A stretch of 64,000 nt of DNA. Origin: Protula sp. h YS-2021 (taxonomy: Eukaryota; Annelida; Polychaeta; Sabellida; Serpulidae). Of this stretch, positions 14,301 through 24,647 are shown one piece after another. The stretch lies in contig OX457034.1 in the NCBI GenBank assembly GCA_949752745.1, forward strand, positions 4,105,646 through 4,169,645, given 5' to 3'. A program made the position numbers and the translations under genes. Positions within the stretch are counted from its first letter, which is position 1. Each line of letters begins with the position of its first letter. The notes beneath the pieces were generated by a model that had not been told where the DNA came from, ran no database searches, and saw only the letters and a list, made by a program, of their open reading frames with translations.

Positions 14301-14826
14301 GGTCCGAAATGCGAGCGTTGTTTGAAGGTATCTATGGCAGACTATCCAGTCTACCAGAGATACAAAAAATCTGTTTCCCATTTTTCTGGGAAAGAAATCT
14401 TTGTATGCATTTATCGGTCTATGTTCTGGTCCGGTGCTAAATTAATTATTGAGCTAGCTCTTTGCCGTCTCATCTTTTTCAGGAAAATTCCCTTGCTCAT
14501 CCACGCCGGAATTGGTCTTATTGCTTTTCGTAAGCTGGGACTTTGTCCTTGGACAAACTTGTTATACAAATCGTTAACGATAGAGAATAAATAATTTAAT
14601 TGTAGTACAAAGTAGTGAGATTGACAGCAGTGATAAAAAAGGAAAGCTTGTGCTGTGCCAGGAAGTGACGTCACTGGATGCTTTTTGTTTGTTTCAGCTG
14701 TACGTGGAGTATGTGATAAAGAACCCACTGTGCAAGCTCGGAGAGTCCATCAAAAGTGAACTGTTCGAAAATAAACTGGACGAATATGTCAGAAACTTGC
14801 CCATATTTGCTTCCAAAGTTTCTTAA
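789..14826 (+). CDS. TRAPPC1: TRAPPC1 (BET5), trafficking protein particle complex subunit 1; exons 789-887, 5181-5251, 8591-8729, 14698-14826
   Basis: This encodes a small longin-fold core subunit of the TRAPP complexes, which act as exchange factors for Rab1/Ypt1 in ER-Golgi and Golgi traffic. The four exons total 438 nt, giving 145 residues, the usual animal length. Family landmarks are in order: the N-terminal strand MPVYNLYIFDREGKCLYY, the WHR-KQ-GI-KEE stretch, KLMYGMLFS, the KTSQYKL-LYET strand with the VMNTD turn, RDVLHHIYS, and the C-terminal YVEYVIKNPL and YVRNLP helix. Introns have GT-AG ends: 888-5180 (phase 0), 5252-8590 (phase 2) and 8730-14697 (phase 0). The introns are 4.3, 3.3 and 6.0 kb and consist largely of tandem repeats. 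No AATAAA lies within several hundred bases after the stop. Exon 2 could instead begin at 5139 because its acceptor is duplicated. Identification is recognition of the family; exon joins are inferred from splice motifs and frame. Confidence 0.96.
1304..1768. repeat. 28-bp minisatellite, TRAPPC1 intron 1
   Basis: About 16 copies of a unit reading GTTGACAGCCTCATTACAGG plus ACGCCTTT, with point changes and some length variants. A two-copy fragment of the same unit recurs near 4896-4948, further along the same intron. Confidence 0.95.
1763..1975. repeat. Two short hairpins and a (GT)n tract
   Basis: Hairpins TATTCCCC-acag-GGGGAATA (about 1769-1789) and GTCTCCCC-gaccaa-GGGGAGAC (about 1861-1882) lie just before a GT-rich microsatellite (1900-1965). 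The second hairpin starts a dispersed repeat that leads into the 311-bp array. Confidence 0.7.
1976..3420. repeat. 311-bp tandem repeat array, TRAPPC1 intron 1
   Basis: About four and a half copies of a 311-bp unit; similar segments start near 2147, 2458, 2769 and 3070. Each unit contains two roughly half-length related segments, each with a TGACGTCA palindrome followed by CACGTAAAA or TACGTAAAA. Later copies are shorter and more diverged. Open frames on the minus strand here simply recur with the repeat and are not genes. Confidence 0.9.
3421..4199. other. Intron 1 sequence with no recognised feature
   Basis: It contains a C-tract (about 3467-3481) and otherwise unique AT-moderate sequence. 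The 97-codon minus-strand open frame at 3785-4078 matches no family I know and lies inside the TRAPPC1 intron. Confidence 0.5.
4200..4460. repeat. Degenerate ~60-bp tandem repeat
   Basis: Four diverged copies sharing ACAGTAAAACC, CTGTCTTGACC, ACCTTCCAGACC and GGATAAAAA. Segments of the same family occur in the opposite orientation at 21050-21280. Confidence 0.7.
4461..5138. other. End of intron 1; G-tracts and a stray minisatellite fragment
   Basis: G-runs lie near 4561-4575 and 4833-4859. The fragment near 4896-4948 repeats the 28-bp unit seen at 1304-1768. Nothing coding is seen. Confidence 0.6.
5139..5251 (+). CDS. TRAPPC1: TRAPPC1 exon 2 with a duplicated 3' splice site
   Basis: The normal exon is 5181-5251 (71 nt), running from EFKLMYGMLFS to MSPVD and ending in phase 2 at CCA-GTGAGT. 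The 42 bases at 5139-5180 are a near-exact copy of its first 36 bases plus an acceptor (CCACAG). There are therefore two candidate acceptors, CACAG before 5139 and CACAG before 5181. Use of the upstream one would add 14 in-frame residues repeating EFKLMYGMLFSL plus PQ. Family length favours the downstream acceptor. Confidence 0.93.
5252..6538. other. Intron 2, first part: simple repeats only
   Basis: It holds a long T-tract (5705-5757), a CA/C-rich stretch (about 6140-6224), and a segment near 5395-5450 with the TTTGTCCGTCCATCTGTAAGC motif common to several dispersed repeats here. Open frames of 65-164 codons across these tracts look like chance. Confidence 0.6.
6539..8420. repeat. 41-bp minisatellite, TRAPPC1 intron 2
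   Basis: Around 46 copies of a 41-bp unit containing CAATACGCGCTAGACTGGC and TAAGGCGCGCTGG. Variation is concentrated at a few positions (CACGC or GCGCT, CATCAC or CACCAC, CTGGC or CCGGC), and blocks of several units recur in the same order, indicating higher-order duplication. It ends about 170 bases before exon 3. Confidence 0.97.
8591..8729 (+). CDS. TRAPPC1: TRAPPC1 exon 3
   Basis: The exon runs from acceptor TTTTGAAG to donor TCG-GTAAGG, 139 nt, in phase 2 and out phase 0. It encodes HGFMNYKTSQYKLNLYET, the VMNTD region and RDVLHHIYSS. A nearer AG (GGCAG before 8596) would bring a stop into frame, so 8591 is the acceptor that fits. The last 33 nt of this exon seed the 44-bp array that follows. 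Confidence 0.94.
8697..10408 (+). repeat. 44-bp minisatellite derived from TRAPPC1 exon 3 end and its splice donor
   Basis: The first unit is the exon itself: its last 33 nt (ATACGTGACGTGCTACACC through TACAGCTCG) followed by the donor GTAAGGCTCAT. That 44-bp unit is then repeated about 38 times through intron 3. Most copies keep CTCG-GTAAGG, so most keep a plausible 5' splice site; others read GTATGG or GTGAGG. The period is not a multiple of three, so read-through changes frame. Confidence 0.96.
10409..11115. repeat. 30-bp minisatellite (AGTCACAGTAATAACAC type), TRAPPC1 intron 3
   Basis: About 19 copies of a 30-bp unit, AGTCACAGTAATAACACTGT plus AGGCCCTGCC, to about 10970, then a degenerate tail (GCGCTGTGAGTCACAGT) to about 11115. 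The 187-codon frame across it exists only because 30 is divisible by three. Related copies flank the retroelement at 34370-34516 and 48556-48600. Confidence 0.93.
11116..12615. repeat. Dispersed repeat with hairpin head and ~130-150-bp degenerate tandem units
   Basis: A hairpin AGCCCAGCTTACG-ttac-CGTAAGCTGGGG-like stem (about 11207-11236) is followed by GGTCTGCGGATGGCGTCCG, a (GTTA)n/TTCG tract and about nine diverged units. The units share ATCTCCTCCTACA, TTTTGATC, GATGTCATTTATTTTTGG, TGAGGCA and CGTGCATACGGCTTGTGC. No coding sequence is seen. Confidence 0.8.
12616..14315. repeat. 51-bp minisatellite, TRAPPC1 intron 3
   Basis: About 33 copies of a unit with GCGCATCAACGCAAGTTAAA, TAAACATGCGCACTGGTCCG and AAATGCGAACC. 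The period is 17 codons, so long open frames appear on both strands; these are artefacts of the array. Confidence 0.95.
14316..14697. other. Last part of TRAPPC1 intron 3, unique sequence
   Basis: Unique sequence with no coding match on either strand, ending in a pyrimidine-rich acceptor (TTTTTGTTTGTTTCAG). It contains an isolated TGACGTCA-like site near 14667. Confidence 0.6.
14698..14826 (+). CDS. TRAPPC1: TRAPPC1 exon 4 (terminal)
   Basis: Forty-two codons and TAA, after acceptor GTTTGTTTCAG. It starts LYVEYVIKNPL and ends at ASKVS, giving the C-terminal amphipathic helix of the family. It joins exon 3 in phase 0. Confidence 0.95.
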   Translation: MYVEYVIKNPLCKLGESIKSELFENKLDEYVRNLPIFASKVS

Positions 14827-15310
14827 GGCCTGATGTGGAAAGTAGGCTTGTGATGTTTCTCCTAGTCATTTAGGGCCTGTTCATATATTATTGCCGGCTG
14901 ATATGGCTATGTACCCGATATTGCAGCCTGGCGACGTGGCTATGCACCCGGTAGTACAGCCTGGCAACGTGACTATGCACCCGATAGTACAGCGTGGCGA
15001 CGTGACTATGCATGCAGTTGTACAGCAAGGCTCTGTGGCCATACACCAGATAGTGCAGTCTGGCGCTCTGGCTATGCACCCGACAGTATTGCCGAGCACT
15101 GGCCAGACACCTGATAGTGTAGCCGGACTCAGTGACTAGGCACCTGTTAGTACTGTCGGACACTGAGGCTATTCATGTGATAGTGCAGCCAGGTGCTGTG
15201 GCTGTACAGTTTCGAAAACTAGTTGTAGGGGAGGGGTTGGTGGGCGGGGAGGGGTTGGTGGGCGGGGAGGGGAGGGGGGGGGGACCATGTGCTGATTCCT
15301 GACTGAGAAA
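14827..15310. repeat. 3' flank of TRAPPC1: ~36-bp degenerate array and a G-rich tract
   Basis: From about 14890 to 15200 there are eight or nine diverged units of the form CGTGGCTATGCACCCG, ATAGTACAGCCTGGC. A GGGGAGGGGTTGGTGGGCG duplication and G-run follow (15228-15283). The TRAPPC1 3'UTR must begin here, but I see no clear polyadenylation signal. Confidence 0.75.
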
Positions 15311-15679
15311 ATCGTGAAAACAAAGCGTTTACAGATGGCGGATACACGGGGAATTGTTCACTGTGTAGCCACAGAAAACATCCAAAGAAATTCAGACGTT
15401 GATTTATTCCAAGTGGCAGTGATATTTACAAGTGAGTTTTTAGAGGTGACCGAGGTTTCTCAGAGCTATGCTCACCAGAAGGACATCTCTCGTCTTTTCT
15501 GTTTTCCTTCGTCGTCGCCTGTGACCACATGGGCTTAGCGTGTCCATCCGTCTGTAAACGTTTTTTTTCTCTTTGAAACACTTCTAATTGTTACAGTTTT
15601 CCTCGGTACACGGTAAATGTGGGCAATACGGACGATGTGACTGTCCACAGTCTGTGATGTTGTTTTGTTGATATGCCAG
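15311..15679. other. Intergenic, no gene seen
   Basis: Mostly unique sequence, with a CCATCCGTCTGTAAACG motif (about 15543) of the dispersed hairpin-headed repeats. The short open frames have no recognisable product. Confidence 0.5.
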
Positions 15680-16840
15680 TTTTCAGCAGTCCGGGGAACC
15701 TGATAATGACGATAAATGATACTAATGTTAAACTGTGATGACGATAAATGATAACGATGATAAATGGTGATGATGATAAATGGTATTGATGATAAACGGT
15801 AATAACCATAAACGGTAACGATAATAAATGGCAATGATTATAAATGGTAATGATAATAAACAGTAATGATGGTAAACGGTATTGATGATAAATGGTAATG
15901 ATATTAAATGATAATGAAGGTATTGACGATAACCGGTAATGATAAATGGTAATGACGACAAACGGTAATAGCCATTAACGGGAACGATAATAAATGGCGA
16001 TGATTATCCCCCGTGAAACGGAGGGAAAAAGTTATGAGCTGGTCCGTCTGTCCGTCCGTCCATCTGTCTGCCCACAAAAAGTACTGAGTTTTGTCCGGCC
16101 GACTTTTCATAGAAGGAATTGTCGTAGGAACCTGAAACCTTACATGGTGAAAATATATATATTAAAGATGTGCAACGTGGCATTATTGTCAAAATCGGTT
16201 AAAAATTGACGTCGTGGGAAATTGTTAAAAATGGTGAATTTTTGGCTAGAACTTAGTCGTGACGCGATGTTTTGTCCGGCCGACTTCTCATAGAAGGGAC
16301 TGTCGTAGGAACCTGAAACCTTGCAGCGTGACTTGACCTCATTTTACTTTTACTGTTTCACGGGGGATCCTGCCTTACTGAGGTTCTATTTATAAATGCT
16401 AATGATAATAAACATTAATGATGGTAAACGGTATTGATGATAAATGGTAATGATGTTAAATGATAATGAAGGAATTGACGATAACCGGTAATGATGATAA
16501 ATGGCAATGATAAACGGTAATAGCCATAAACGGTAATGATAATAAATGACAATGATTATGGATGGTATTGATAATAAACGGTGATTATAAATGGTAATGC
16601 TGATAAATTACAATGGTTATAAATGGTAATGATAATAAATGCTATTAACGATAAACAGTAATAATGGTAAACGATAATGTCGATAAATGGTAATGATGAT
16701 AAATGATAACAATAATGAAGCTAATGATGATAAGCGGTGATGATTATAAATGGTAATTATGATAAACGGTAATGATAATAAATGGTAATGATGATAAATG
16801 ATTGTAAAATGGTAGTGAGGATTCCTGATTACTCGGACGA
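15680..16840. repeat. GATAAATGGTAAT-type simple array, interrupted by a small element
   Basis: Degenerate repeats of (A/T)GATAAATGGTAATGATGATAA-like units run from 15700 to 16005 and again from 16385 to 16830. The break is the TIR element at 16006-16372. Confidence 0.85.
16006..16372. mobile_element. Short element with 14-bp terminal inverted repeats
   Basis: The left end ATCCCCCGTGAAAC matches the inverse of the right end GTTTCACGGGGGAT. The body has the TCCGTCTGTCCGTCCGTCC block and two copies of GTTTTGTCCGGCCGACTT plus GTCGTAGGAACCTGAAACCTT (about 16090 and 16270), so it is internally duplicated. It interrupts the simple array. No coding capacity; class unknown. Confidence 0.6.
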
Positions 16841-17430
16841 CACCATAGCGCTGTAATGATGGTAAACGGTATTGATGATAATTGGCGGCACCATGGCATT
16901 GTCGTACGACCGTTGTCTGTGCTAGGACAAAATGGATCTTTGGATTTTTCTGCCCGTTTCCAATTTAATTACTACATATCCTATCATAACTAACCAATTA
17001 CCACATGTCCTATCATAACGGAACCAGTTATTACATGTCATATCATAACATAACCAATTACTACATGTCCTATCATAACATAACAAATTACTTCATGTCC
17101 TATCATAATATAACCAATTACTACATGTCCTGTCATAATATAACCAATTACTACATGTCCTATTATAACATAACCAATTACCACATGTCCTATCATAACA
17201 TATCAACTTACTGCATGTACTATCACAACATAACCAGTTACTGCAGGTCCTATCATAACATAACCAATTGACTCCTTGCACGTTTCTCAAAATGTATACA
17301 ATTTTCCAACAAGCTTGCAAAAGATGCCATATTTGCGGGAGATGCCACATTTTCACATACACAGCGAACAAAATAATAGGATCTGAACTGAAACGTATCT
17401 AAAATGTTGCATTTTTTTTTACAACAGTTA
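16841..17430. repeat. 30-bp minisatellite (CATGTCCTATCATAACATAA)
   Basis: About ten copies between 16966 and 17275 of CATGTCCTATCATAACATAA plus CCAATTACTA. The flanks (16841-16965 and 17276-17430) are unique. Both-strand open frames are repeat artefacts. Confidence 0.9.
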
Positions 17431-18040
17431 GTAAAAAGTTGCCCCCTCCTACCCCAGATAAAGACCTCGAAACCCCGGTGTCATCCCCGCCCCGTCCGCC
17501 GCACCCTTCCCCCTTCCCCCAAATAAAGACCTCGACACTGTTATCCCCGTTCCACCATCCTCCTTTATTTTATCTAATGGTCCCGAAATCTCCCCTCTAG
17601 CCCCTTCCACCAAATACAGACCTAGAAACCTCCGTGAGTAGTATGGCGTACTTACCACACACTCTACTACTTCTGTGTCAACCCGCCAACCCCTCCCCCC
17701 CCCCCCCCATCATTGTATATAAGGGTCCTGAACATCTTCCTCCTCTGCCCACTTCTCCCAAATAAAACCTGTGTTATCCCCGCCCCGCCCTCCCCTGTCA
17801 TTTTATACAGCGTTCCCGAATATCTTCATCCTTCCAGATAAAGACCTTGAAACTTTTGTTAGACCCGGTCGAAACCTTTTTCTGACTTCCTGATAAATGT
17901 TTTCTATTTTAATTTTGTGTAGCCAACCGGTTGATTTTTTTCTTTCACGCCTTTTTTAGATTCGGTCACGTCACGTGAAGGACGCGATTAGGATTGCTTG
18001 GCAACAGTACTTCCTTGAGAGATCGCAGTGATATCTCTCA
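17431..18040. repeat. Degenerate C-rich repeat (AAATAAAGACCTCGAAACC)
   Basis: Five or six diverged units to about 17860 share CCCAGATAAAGACCT, GAAACC and TTATCCCCGCCCCG. After that the sequence is unique to 18040. Confidence 0.65.
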
Positions 18041-18123
18041 ACCGGCTATGTATTCATAGGCTGCTCTAATTCGTCATCCAAGTCCTTATCGTTATCACTC
18101 TTGTGAGGTGGCAGTGATATCTA

Positions 18124-18422
18124 TCAAGCGGCTGTGTATTCATAGTCTGCTGATCTGTCATCCAAGTCCTTATCTGGGCCGTGATCACTGATGTTGCACT
18201 TGTATGTCAGTGTCAGATTAGCCACACAAAAGCCGGTCAGCTGGACCAGGCTTGCAAAAAACTCAAATGTGGGACCCAAATGGGCGAATATGTCGAACAG
18301 GAATCCGGCGGTAGCCCCTGCTGCAGTCAATGGCATTGCAGCCCAATATGCTTGACGTCACACGGCTCGATGGGGTCATGTGCTCTGACAGCCACAGCAT
18401 CATCACTCCACATGTCGTGCTT
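18124..18422 (-). pseudogene. Exon 2 of a broken MFSD4-like transporter paralogue
   Basis: The minus strand matches exon 2 of the intact transporter at 56604-56899 over its length: GVMMLWLSEH, then TAGFLF, FEFFASLVQLTGFC, ANLTLTYKCN and an acidic tail. It is broken: a deletion of about 5 nt (near 18338) shifts the frame between the N-A-I and T-A-A-G-A parts, and the acceptor AG present in the intact gene has become AA. The remainder of this paralogue lies at 22058-22121, 27026-27896 and 30209-30420, so its intron has grown to about 3.6 kb. The segment just 3' of it (18020-18180) contains a partial ~90-bp tandem duplication. Confidence 0.85.
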
Positions 18423-18439
18423 ATTACACACATAATATG

Positions 18440-18870
18440 TCTTTGTCAAGAATTGGTCGAAAAGTTGTCGAACTGATAAGAGACTGACTAATTTGCCTTG
18501 TCCATTTGGCGATGCCCAATTCGACGAATTCCAATCAATTTGTCAACACTTTGTCATAAAATTGTCATTAATTCGTCAGTTTACAGCTTAATTGTCATTA
18601 ATTCGTCTTGCTAATAATTCGACAGAAACTCGTCATTTCGAACTTGTTAATTTGTCACAAGTTCGTCAAAATTTCGTCAGATTGACTGACGACCCTAAAC
18701 TCATCAACCTGACGATGCTTAACTCAACAATGTAAATTTGTCAAAAATTTGTCTTTGTCACTTGCTTGTCATTTTCTTGTCATGTATTTGTCAAATCCTA
18801 ATTTGCAGTTTGTCAATATCTCGTCACAAAGTCATCAAAGTATTTTTGACAAGTGATTGACGAACCATCC
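18440..18870. repeat. TTGTCA/ATTCGTC-rich segment
   Basis: A dense run of short related words (TTTGTCA, AATTCGTCA, CTTGTCA), roughly one every 10-15 bases, without a fixed period. A segment rich in the complementary word TGACAA lies at 21640-21815. Confidence 0.6.
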
Positions 18871-20191
<1,321 letters not shown>

Positions 20192-20980
20192 TAGTATATA
20201 TTCGTTACTTCGAAATCGGTTAATTCGAATTATTGGATAATTCGAACAAAACTGCCCGGTTCCAACGTTTTTTACTACACATTTACACCAAAAAATTCGA
20301 ATTAACGAATATACCGGTAAATTCAAACAAAATGAAAAGTGGCCATTTTTGAATATTTTTTGTTTAATGTCAAAAATTACTCAAGAAATGACTGAAGATC
20401 AATGGTGATTTATCTTTTGTCCTTATTTGTAATAAAAAACCACTCAAACACCATTGATTGTGCCACGGATCTCAACATAAGAAAAGGCAATAAAGAGCGA
20501 CGTTCATCGCCAATCCACATTTGCAGGAGATACACTTTGAATCCAAACTGCCGACTCACTCCTGATGACATGACGCAGTTTGGAAGTGAATATGAATCCA
20601 CATCAATTCCTTTTATCTTTTCAACCAATGAAATTAAGATTTAGTGCACGAAGTACGTTATTTTAACCAATAAAATCCCGATTTAATTGTGAGTATTTCT
20701 TGTAAGCTACGATCATGATAATTACAATTAGCACTCTTCACGATTCCTTTTTTTATAATATTGTAAATTTTCAACTTTTCTGTAGGTAGTTATTTGCAAT
20801 AAACAACTGTTCTATGATCAAGCATTTTTTATTTCTATGTCGATTACACCTCACCCCCTAACACCCATACCTTTGCTCATGTAAAAAAAAATCTGAAGCC
20901 AAATAGAGGTTAGTTCGAATGTCGGTTAATTCGAACAATTTCGTTGGTCCCAGCTTGTTCGAAGTAACGAATATTTACTG
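20192..20980. mobile_element. Second pogo-like non-autonomous element (789 bp)
   Basis: The right end read inward is CAGTAAATATTCGTTACTTC; the left end is TAGTATATATTCGTTACTTC. Both continue with GGTTAATTCGAA-type subterminal words, and the ends are flanked by TA. The family differs from the neighbour (TTCGAATTAACCGA instead of TTCGAGATAACCGA) but has the same design. No transposase frame is seen. Confidence 0.8.
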
Positions 20981-22057
20981 TATATGGGATATATGGATAT
21001 GTGTATGGGAACATGTTAGCAATGTTTAATGTGCGACTATAAACTGAGCTTATACTCTACGTCTTTTTTATCCGGATCCGGAGGGTGGTTTTACTGTAAA
21101 TCTTTTTCACCCGGGTCACGACAAGCAGGTCTTACTGTTTGTCTTTTCATATGATTACGGAAGGGATGGCTAAAAACAGGTTTCCCTGTACGTCTTTTTA
21201 TCCGGATCTTGAAGGTTGTTATGCCATAATGAGTTGCCGTAGTATTTTTTATCCGAAACGTCTGAAAAGTGGTCGCCACATCGCCAATTCCCTATTTCAT
21301 TGTTTTTATAACCGTCACACCCCCACTTCCATCTAATGTAGGCACGGATCTCAACACAACACTAACCCCTTTCACTGTATTGGACCGTACCCAAAGTGTA
21401 CTTACACGAGCGATATATACCTATTCTTTGAACATTCCTATCCGTCGAAAAAGCACAGAAGGCATCCTTCTTACTGAGGATTCATTGCGACAAGGTTTTG
21501 CAATAATTATCCAAGTACTCAACATGCATTTTTTAAACAAAGATTCACCTGAGAACCATTCGGACTAAAATGGAAGGCAAAGCAGAATTATGGGAGGAGG
21601 AACATTTAGAAAATGCCTCGAAAATTTTCTAAAATAATGGTGACGCAATACTTGACAAATTTGTGACAAGTTTCTGACAAGATAGCGACAAGTGTTTGTC
21701 AATGTGTGACGAGATATTGGTCAGAAACTCGTCAAGACCCTGACGAGGTCAAACTTGTCAAACTGACAATCAACTGAGAAGTTCTTGACAAACTCCTGAC
21801 AAAGTGTGATGAGGCGAAATTACGTGTGCAAGTCGGAAAAAATTAAAATATATCTATTTAAAACCACTAATAAAAACGCGAAACAACTCCTTTATGTGAT
21901 GAACATAAATGGTAACGGACCCCCCCCCCCCCCCAACAAATTTGAAACTGACGATTCTTGCCCTTAAATTTCACCCCCCCCCCCCCCCCCAACATTTCTA
22001 TTTTTCACATGCATTGTAGCGCAAATAAAGGTAACTGATGGCAAAAATAGTAATCAC
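20981..22057. repeat. Intron of the transporter pseudogene: degenerate repeats
   Basis: At 21050-21280 lie inverted relatives of the 4200-4460 repeat (TTTTTATCCGGATC, GGTTTTACTGTAAATC). At 21640-21815 is a TGACAA-rich segment. C-tracts lie at about 21920-21935 and 21974-21990. The 21300-21640 part is unique. The CTTGCCCTTAAATTTC words near 21957 match the first part of the intact transporter's intron (about 57365-57380), marking this as the old intron. Confidence 0.6.
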
Positions 22058-22121
22058 CTGCAAATCCGACAGCTGGGACGCAGAACCGATTTATGCATGG
22101 AAAAAAATTAGGGATGTGTGT
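22058..22121 (-). pseudogene. 3' end of exon 1 of the transporter pseudogene, with donor
   Basis: The minus strand matches the end of intact exon 1 (compare 57442-57505), including a preserved GCAG-GTGATT donor. It stops at an insertion whose other side resumes at 27026. Confidence 0.8.
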
Positions 22122-22497
22122 AGCATGCAAACGTTGTGTCGTGCATTAACCCTGGCATGAAACGGGCCCGTTTCATGGAAAGGCAAAACGCACGCATACA
22201 GTCGCATGCAAACAGCCTTTCCATGCTTTTATTGTATCCAAACCACACTTATTTTTTACTTGTTCTCCCTTTATAATACGAGAGAGGGATGACATGACTG
22301 GTTTATTTGCATATGCAAGTTGCTGTCTACTGCGTAGGCGGCCGCATCACATCAGGTCTGTGTGGGTGGCAAATCAATAAATGTGCCACTCTTTCTCACT
22401 TCAGTCTCAGCTTTACAAGCGAACGCATGTGACTCTTCGTAAATATATTAATTGAATACATTAAAATTACACCTTCAAATAAATTGGAGAAATTCTA

Positions 22498-23757
22498 AAC
22501 ATCGAGTAGACTTTTTCGAGTTCGAGTAGACTTTTTCGAGTTCGAGTACACTTTTTTTATCGAGTACAGAAAAAAAACTCCAGTAGACTTATTTCATCGA
22601 GTACAGAAAAAATACTCGAGTAGAGTTCAATCTATTGAATATACTTTGTTTACATATTTCTATATGACAGCAAAACCAATATTTAACACTCTCAAAATAT
22701 AACAAATTATCAAATTTTCAAAGTAATCATATTACAGTGGAACCCCGAGATCGGACCCCCCGAAAATAGGACCACCCCGGAAGGCGGACCACTTTTTACC
22801 AGAACCGAACACAATTGATTGGTTTCAAACGAACCTTACCAATCGGGCCACCCCGCAAATCGGACCACTTTTGCTTAGTCCCACATGTGGTCCTATTTCC
22901 GGAGTTCCACTCTATCTTTTTGTGTTTGACAACAAACAGTTTATTTTAAATTGAGGATACTGCATTCATATACGTGTTGCATTAAACAATAATTGTCAAT
23001 ATTAAGAACAGTAAACAGTAAATCTCCTAATTCCTAAAATTTGAAACCAAATGTTTTTAAATAACGTTTGTGTGGATCCTGTAAATCTGTGTCCTTGTGT
23101 ATAATTACATCCGCATATTCAAAGTACGGAACTTTTCTCCTGCAGCAATCAGCACTGAGATGATAATAAATCCACCCCTCTATCTTGGAAGTCACTAACT
23201 GACCATCTTTACGCCACGGGGTGGTCCTATTTTCGGGTGGTCCGATCCCGGGGTTCCACTGTAATATGATTACTTTGAAAATTTGATAATTTGTTATATT
23301 TTGAGAGTGTTAAATATTGGTTTTACTGTAATATGATTACTTTGAAAATTTGATAATTTGTTATATTTTGAGAGTGTTAAATATTGGTTTTACTGTCATA
23401 TAGAAATATGTAAACAAAGTATATTCAATAGATTGAACTCTACTCGAATATTTTTTCTGTACTCCATGAAATAAGTCTACTCGAGTTTTTTTCTGTACTC
23501 GATAAAAAAAGTGTACTCGAACTCGAAAAAGTCTACTCGAACTCGAAAAAGTCTACTCGATATAAAAGCAGGCTGCCTCTTGTGATCTGCTTCCACATAA
23601 ACAAATTTTGAAACGATTTTGTATGGTCTTATAGTAAATACTTTGTAAGCACTTTGCTTTATTTTACGTATGTTCTGGCCTCTCATTATTTTGCTCAAAT
23701 TTGCACTCTACTCGAACTCGAATTCTCTACTCGAACTCGAATTCTCTACTCGATGTT
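22498..23757. mobile_element. Fold-back (long inverted repeat) element
   Basis: The left arm 22499-22734 is the near-exact inverse of 23329-23561. The outermost ends also match (CTAAACATCGAGTAGA, inverse at 23742-23757). The right side carries one extra 67-bp copy of the inner arm (23262-23328). Arms contain repeated TCGAGTAGACTTTTTCGAGT words. The loop is occupied by the MITE at 22735-23261. The minus-strand open frame in the right arm is not a recognised protein. Confidence 0.8.
22735..23261. mobile_element. Pogo-like MITE (527 bp) nested in the fold-back loop
   Basis: Ends are CAGTGGAACCCCGAGATCGG and, read inward from the right, CAGTGGAACCCCGGGATCGG, followed by GGACCACCC / GAAAATAGGACCACCCC words and flanked by TA on both sides. 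An internal terminus-like copy (GGTCCTATTTCCGGAGTTCC at about 22888) suggests an older, shorter element of ~178 bp inside it. Confidence 0.85.
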
Positions 23758-24538
23758 TAGTAGCTCTCAATAAATTGACAAACATCACACATTTATGAAT
23801 ACAGGAGGCACTTTTCGATGTTTTCATCGAGATTCTGAAAGAATCTCGCAAAAATGCCTTTTAACTCCAGTAAAGTGTCTTTATTCAAGACAACTGGGAA
23901 AGTTAAGTGGCTTGCGCACATTTTTTGTGTTCTTTTTTCTTTTGGTATTTTTGCGCGTTTGGCTAGAATGGATCAAAACACCGCCGACTGTTTCACCCAC
24001 TCCCTCGCTTAGGAGATGTTCACAGTTTTTCTGTATTGTGAACGAAATTGACTGTTCGTGATACTTAAACACGGTGAATTTTTCATCTGCAGGGCCTTAT
24101 TTTTCCCAGTTTTGAAGACGCTCATTGGTTCGTGGATATATGCCGGCCACCATCCCGGTAATATCTACGCCCCACCCATTTTTTTTGGCTACAATTTTAC
24201 ATGTAGCCCTCTCCCAATGGGCGTTTTCGCGATTTTGGCATTTCTTTATTTCAAAATTGGGTCTGATTTTGTGGGTTCCGGGGAGTCTTTCGTAATACGG
24301 GGTGCCGGGGGGTTGCGCCGGCCGTGGGCCATATAATACAGCGGCCGTGGCGGATGCTCCTTGTGTTAACCAGAACACTAGTAGAGCTGCTCGACGCATT
24401 ACCTGAAGCAAGTATCTATAGTCTATCTTCAGGTAAATTTCAATTATAAATAATTGAAAAGAGCATAACATTTACCCGTTATCCATGCCACGCAAAATTA
24501 TTTAGACGGGGGGGGGGGCTAAAATGGGATAAGTATGA
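23758..24538. other. Unassigned sequence inside the composite insertion
   Basis: No recognised gene. Open frames of 60-125 codons on both strands have no familiar domain. Confidence 0.5.
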
Positions 24539-24539
24539 A

Positions 24540-24570
<31 letters not shown>

Positions 24571-24647
24571 AAGAAGAAGAAGAAGAAAAAGAAGAACTAG
24601 AAGAAGATAAACAAGAACAAGAATAAAATAACCACTATAAAAAATAA
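24539..24647. repeat. (GAA)n microsatellite
   Basis: About 20 AAG/GAA triplets at 24539-24610 with a degenerate tail, directly beside the Helitron-like 3' end. Confidence 0.95.

Noticed and set aside
23477..23698. 73-codon minus-strand frame in the fold-back arm
   Set aside because: Lies within the inverted repeat arm made of TCGAGTAGA words; no homology evident.
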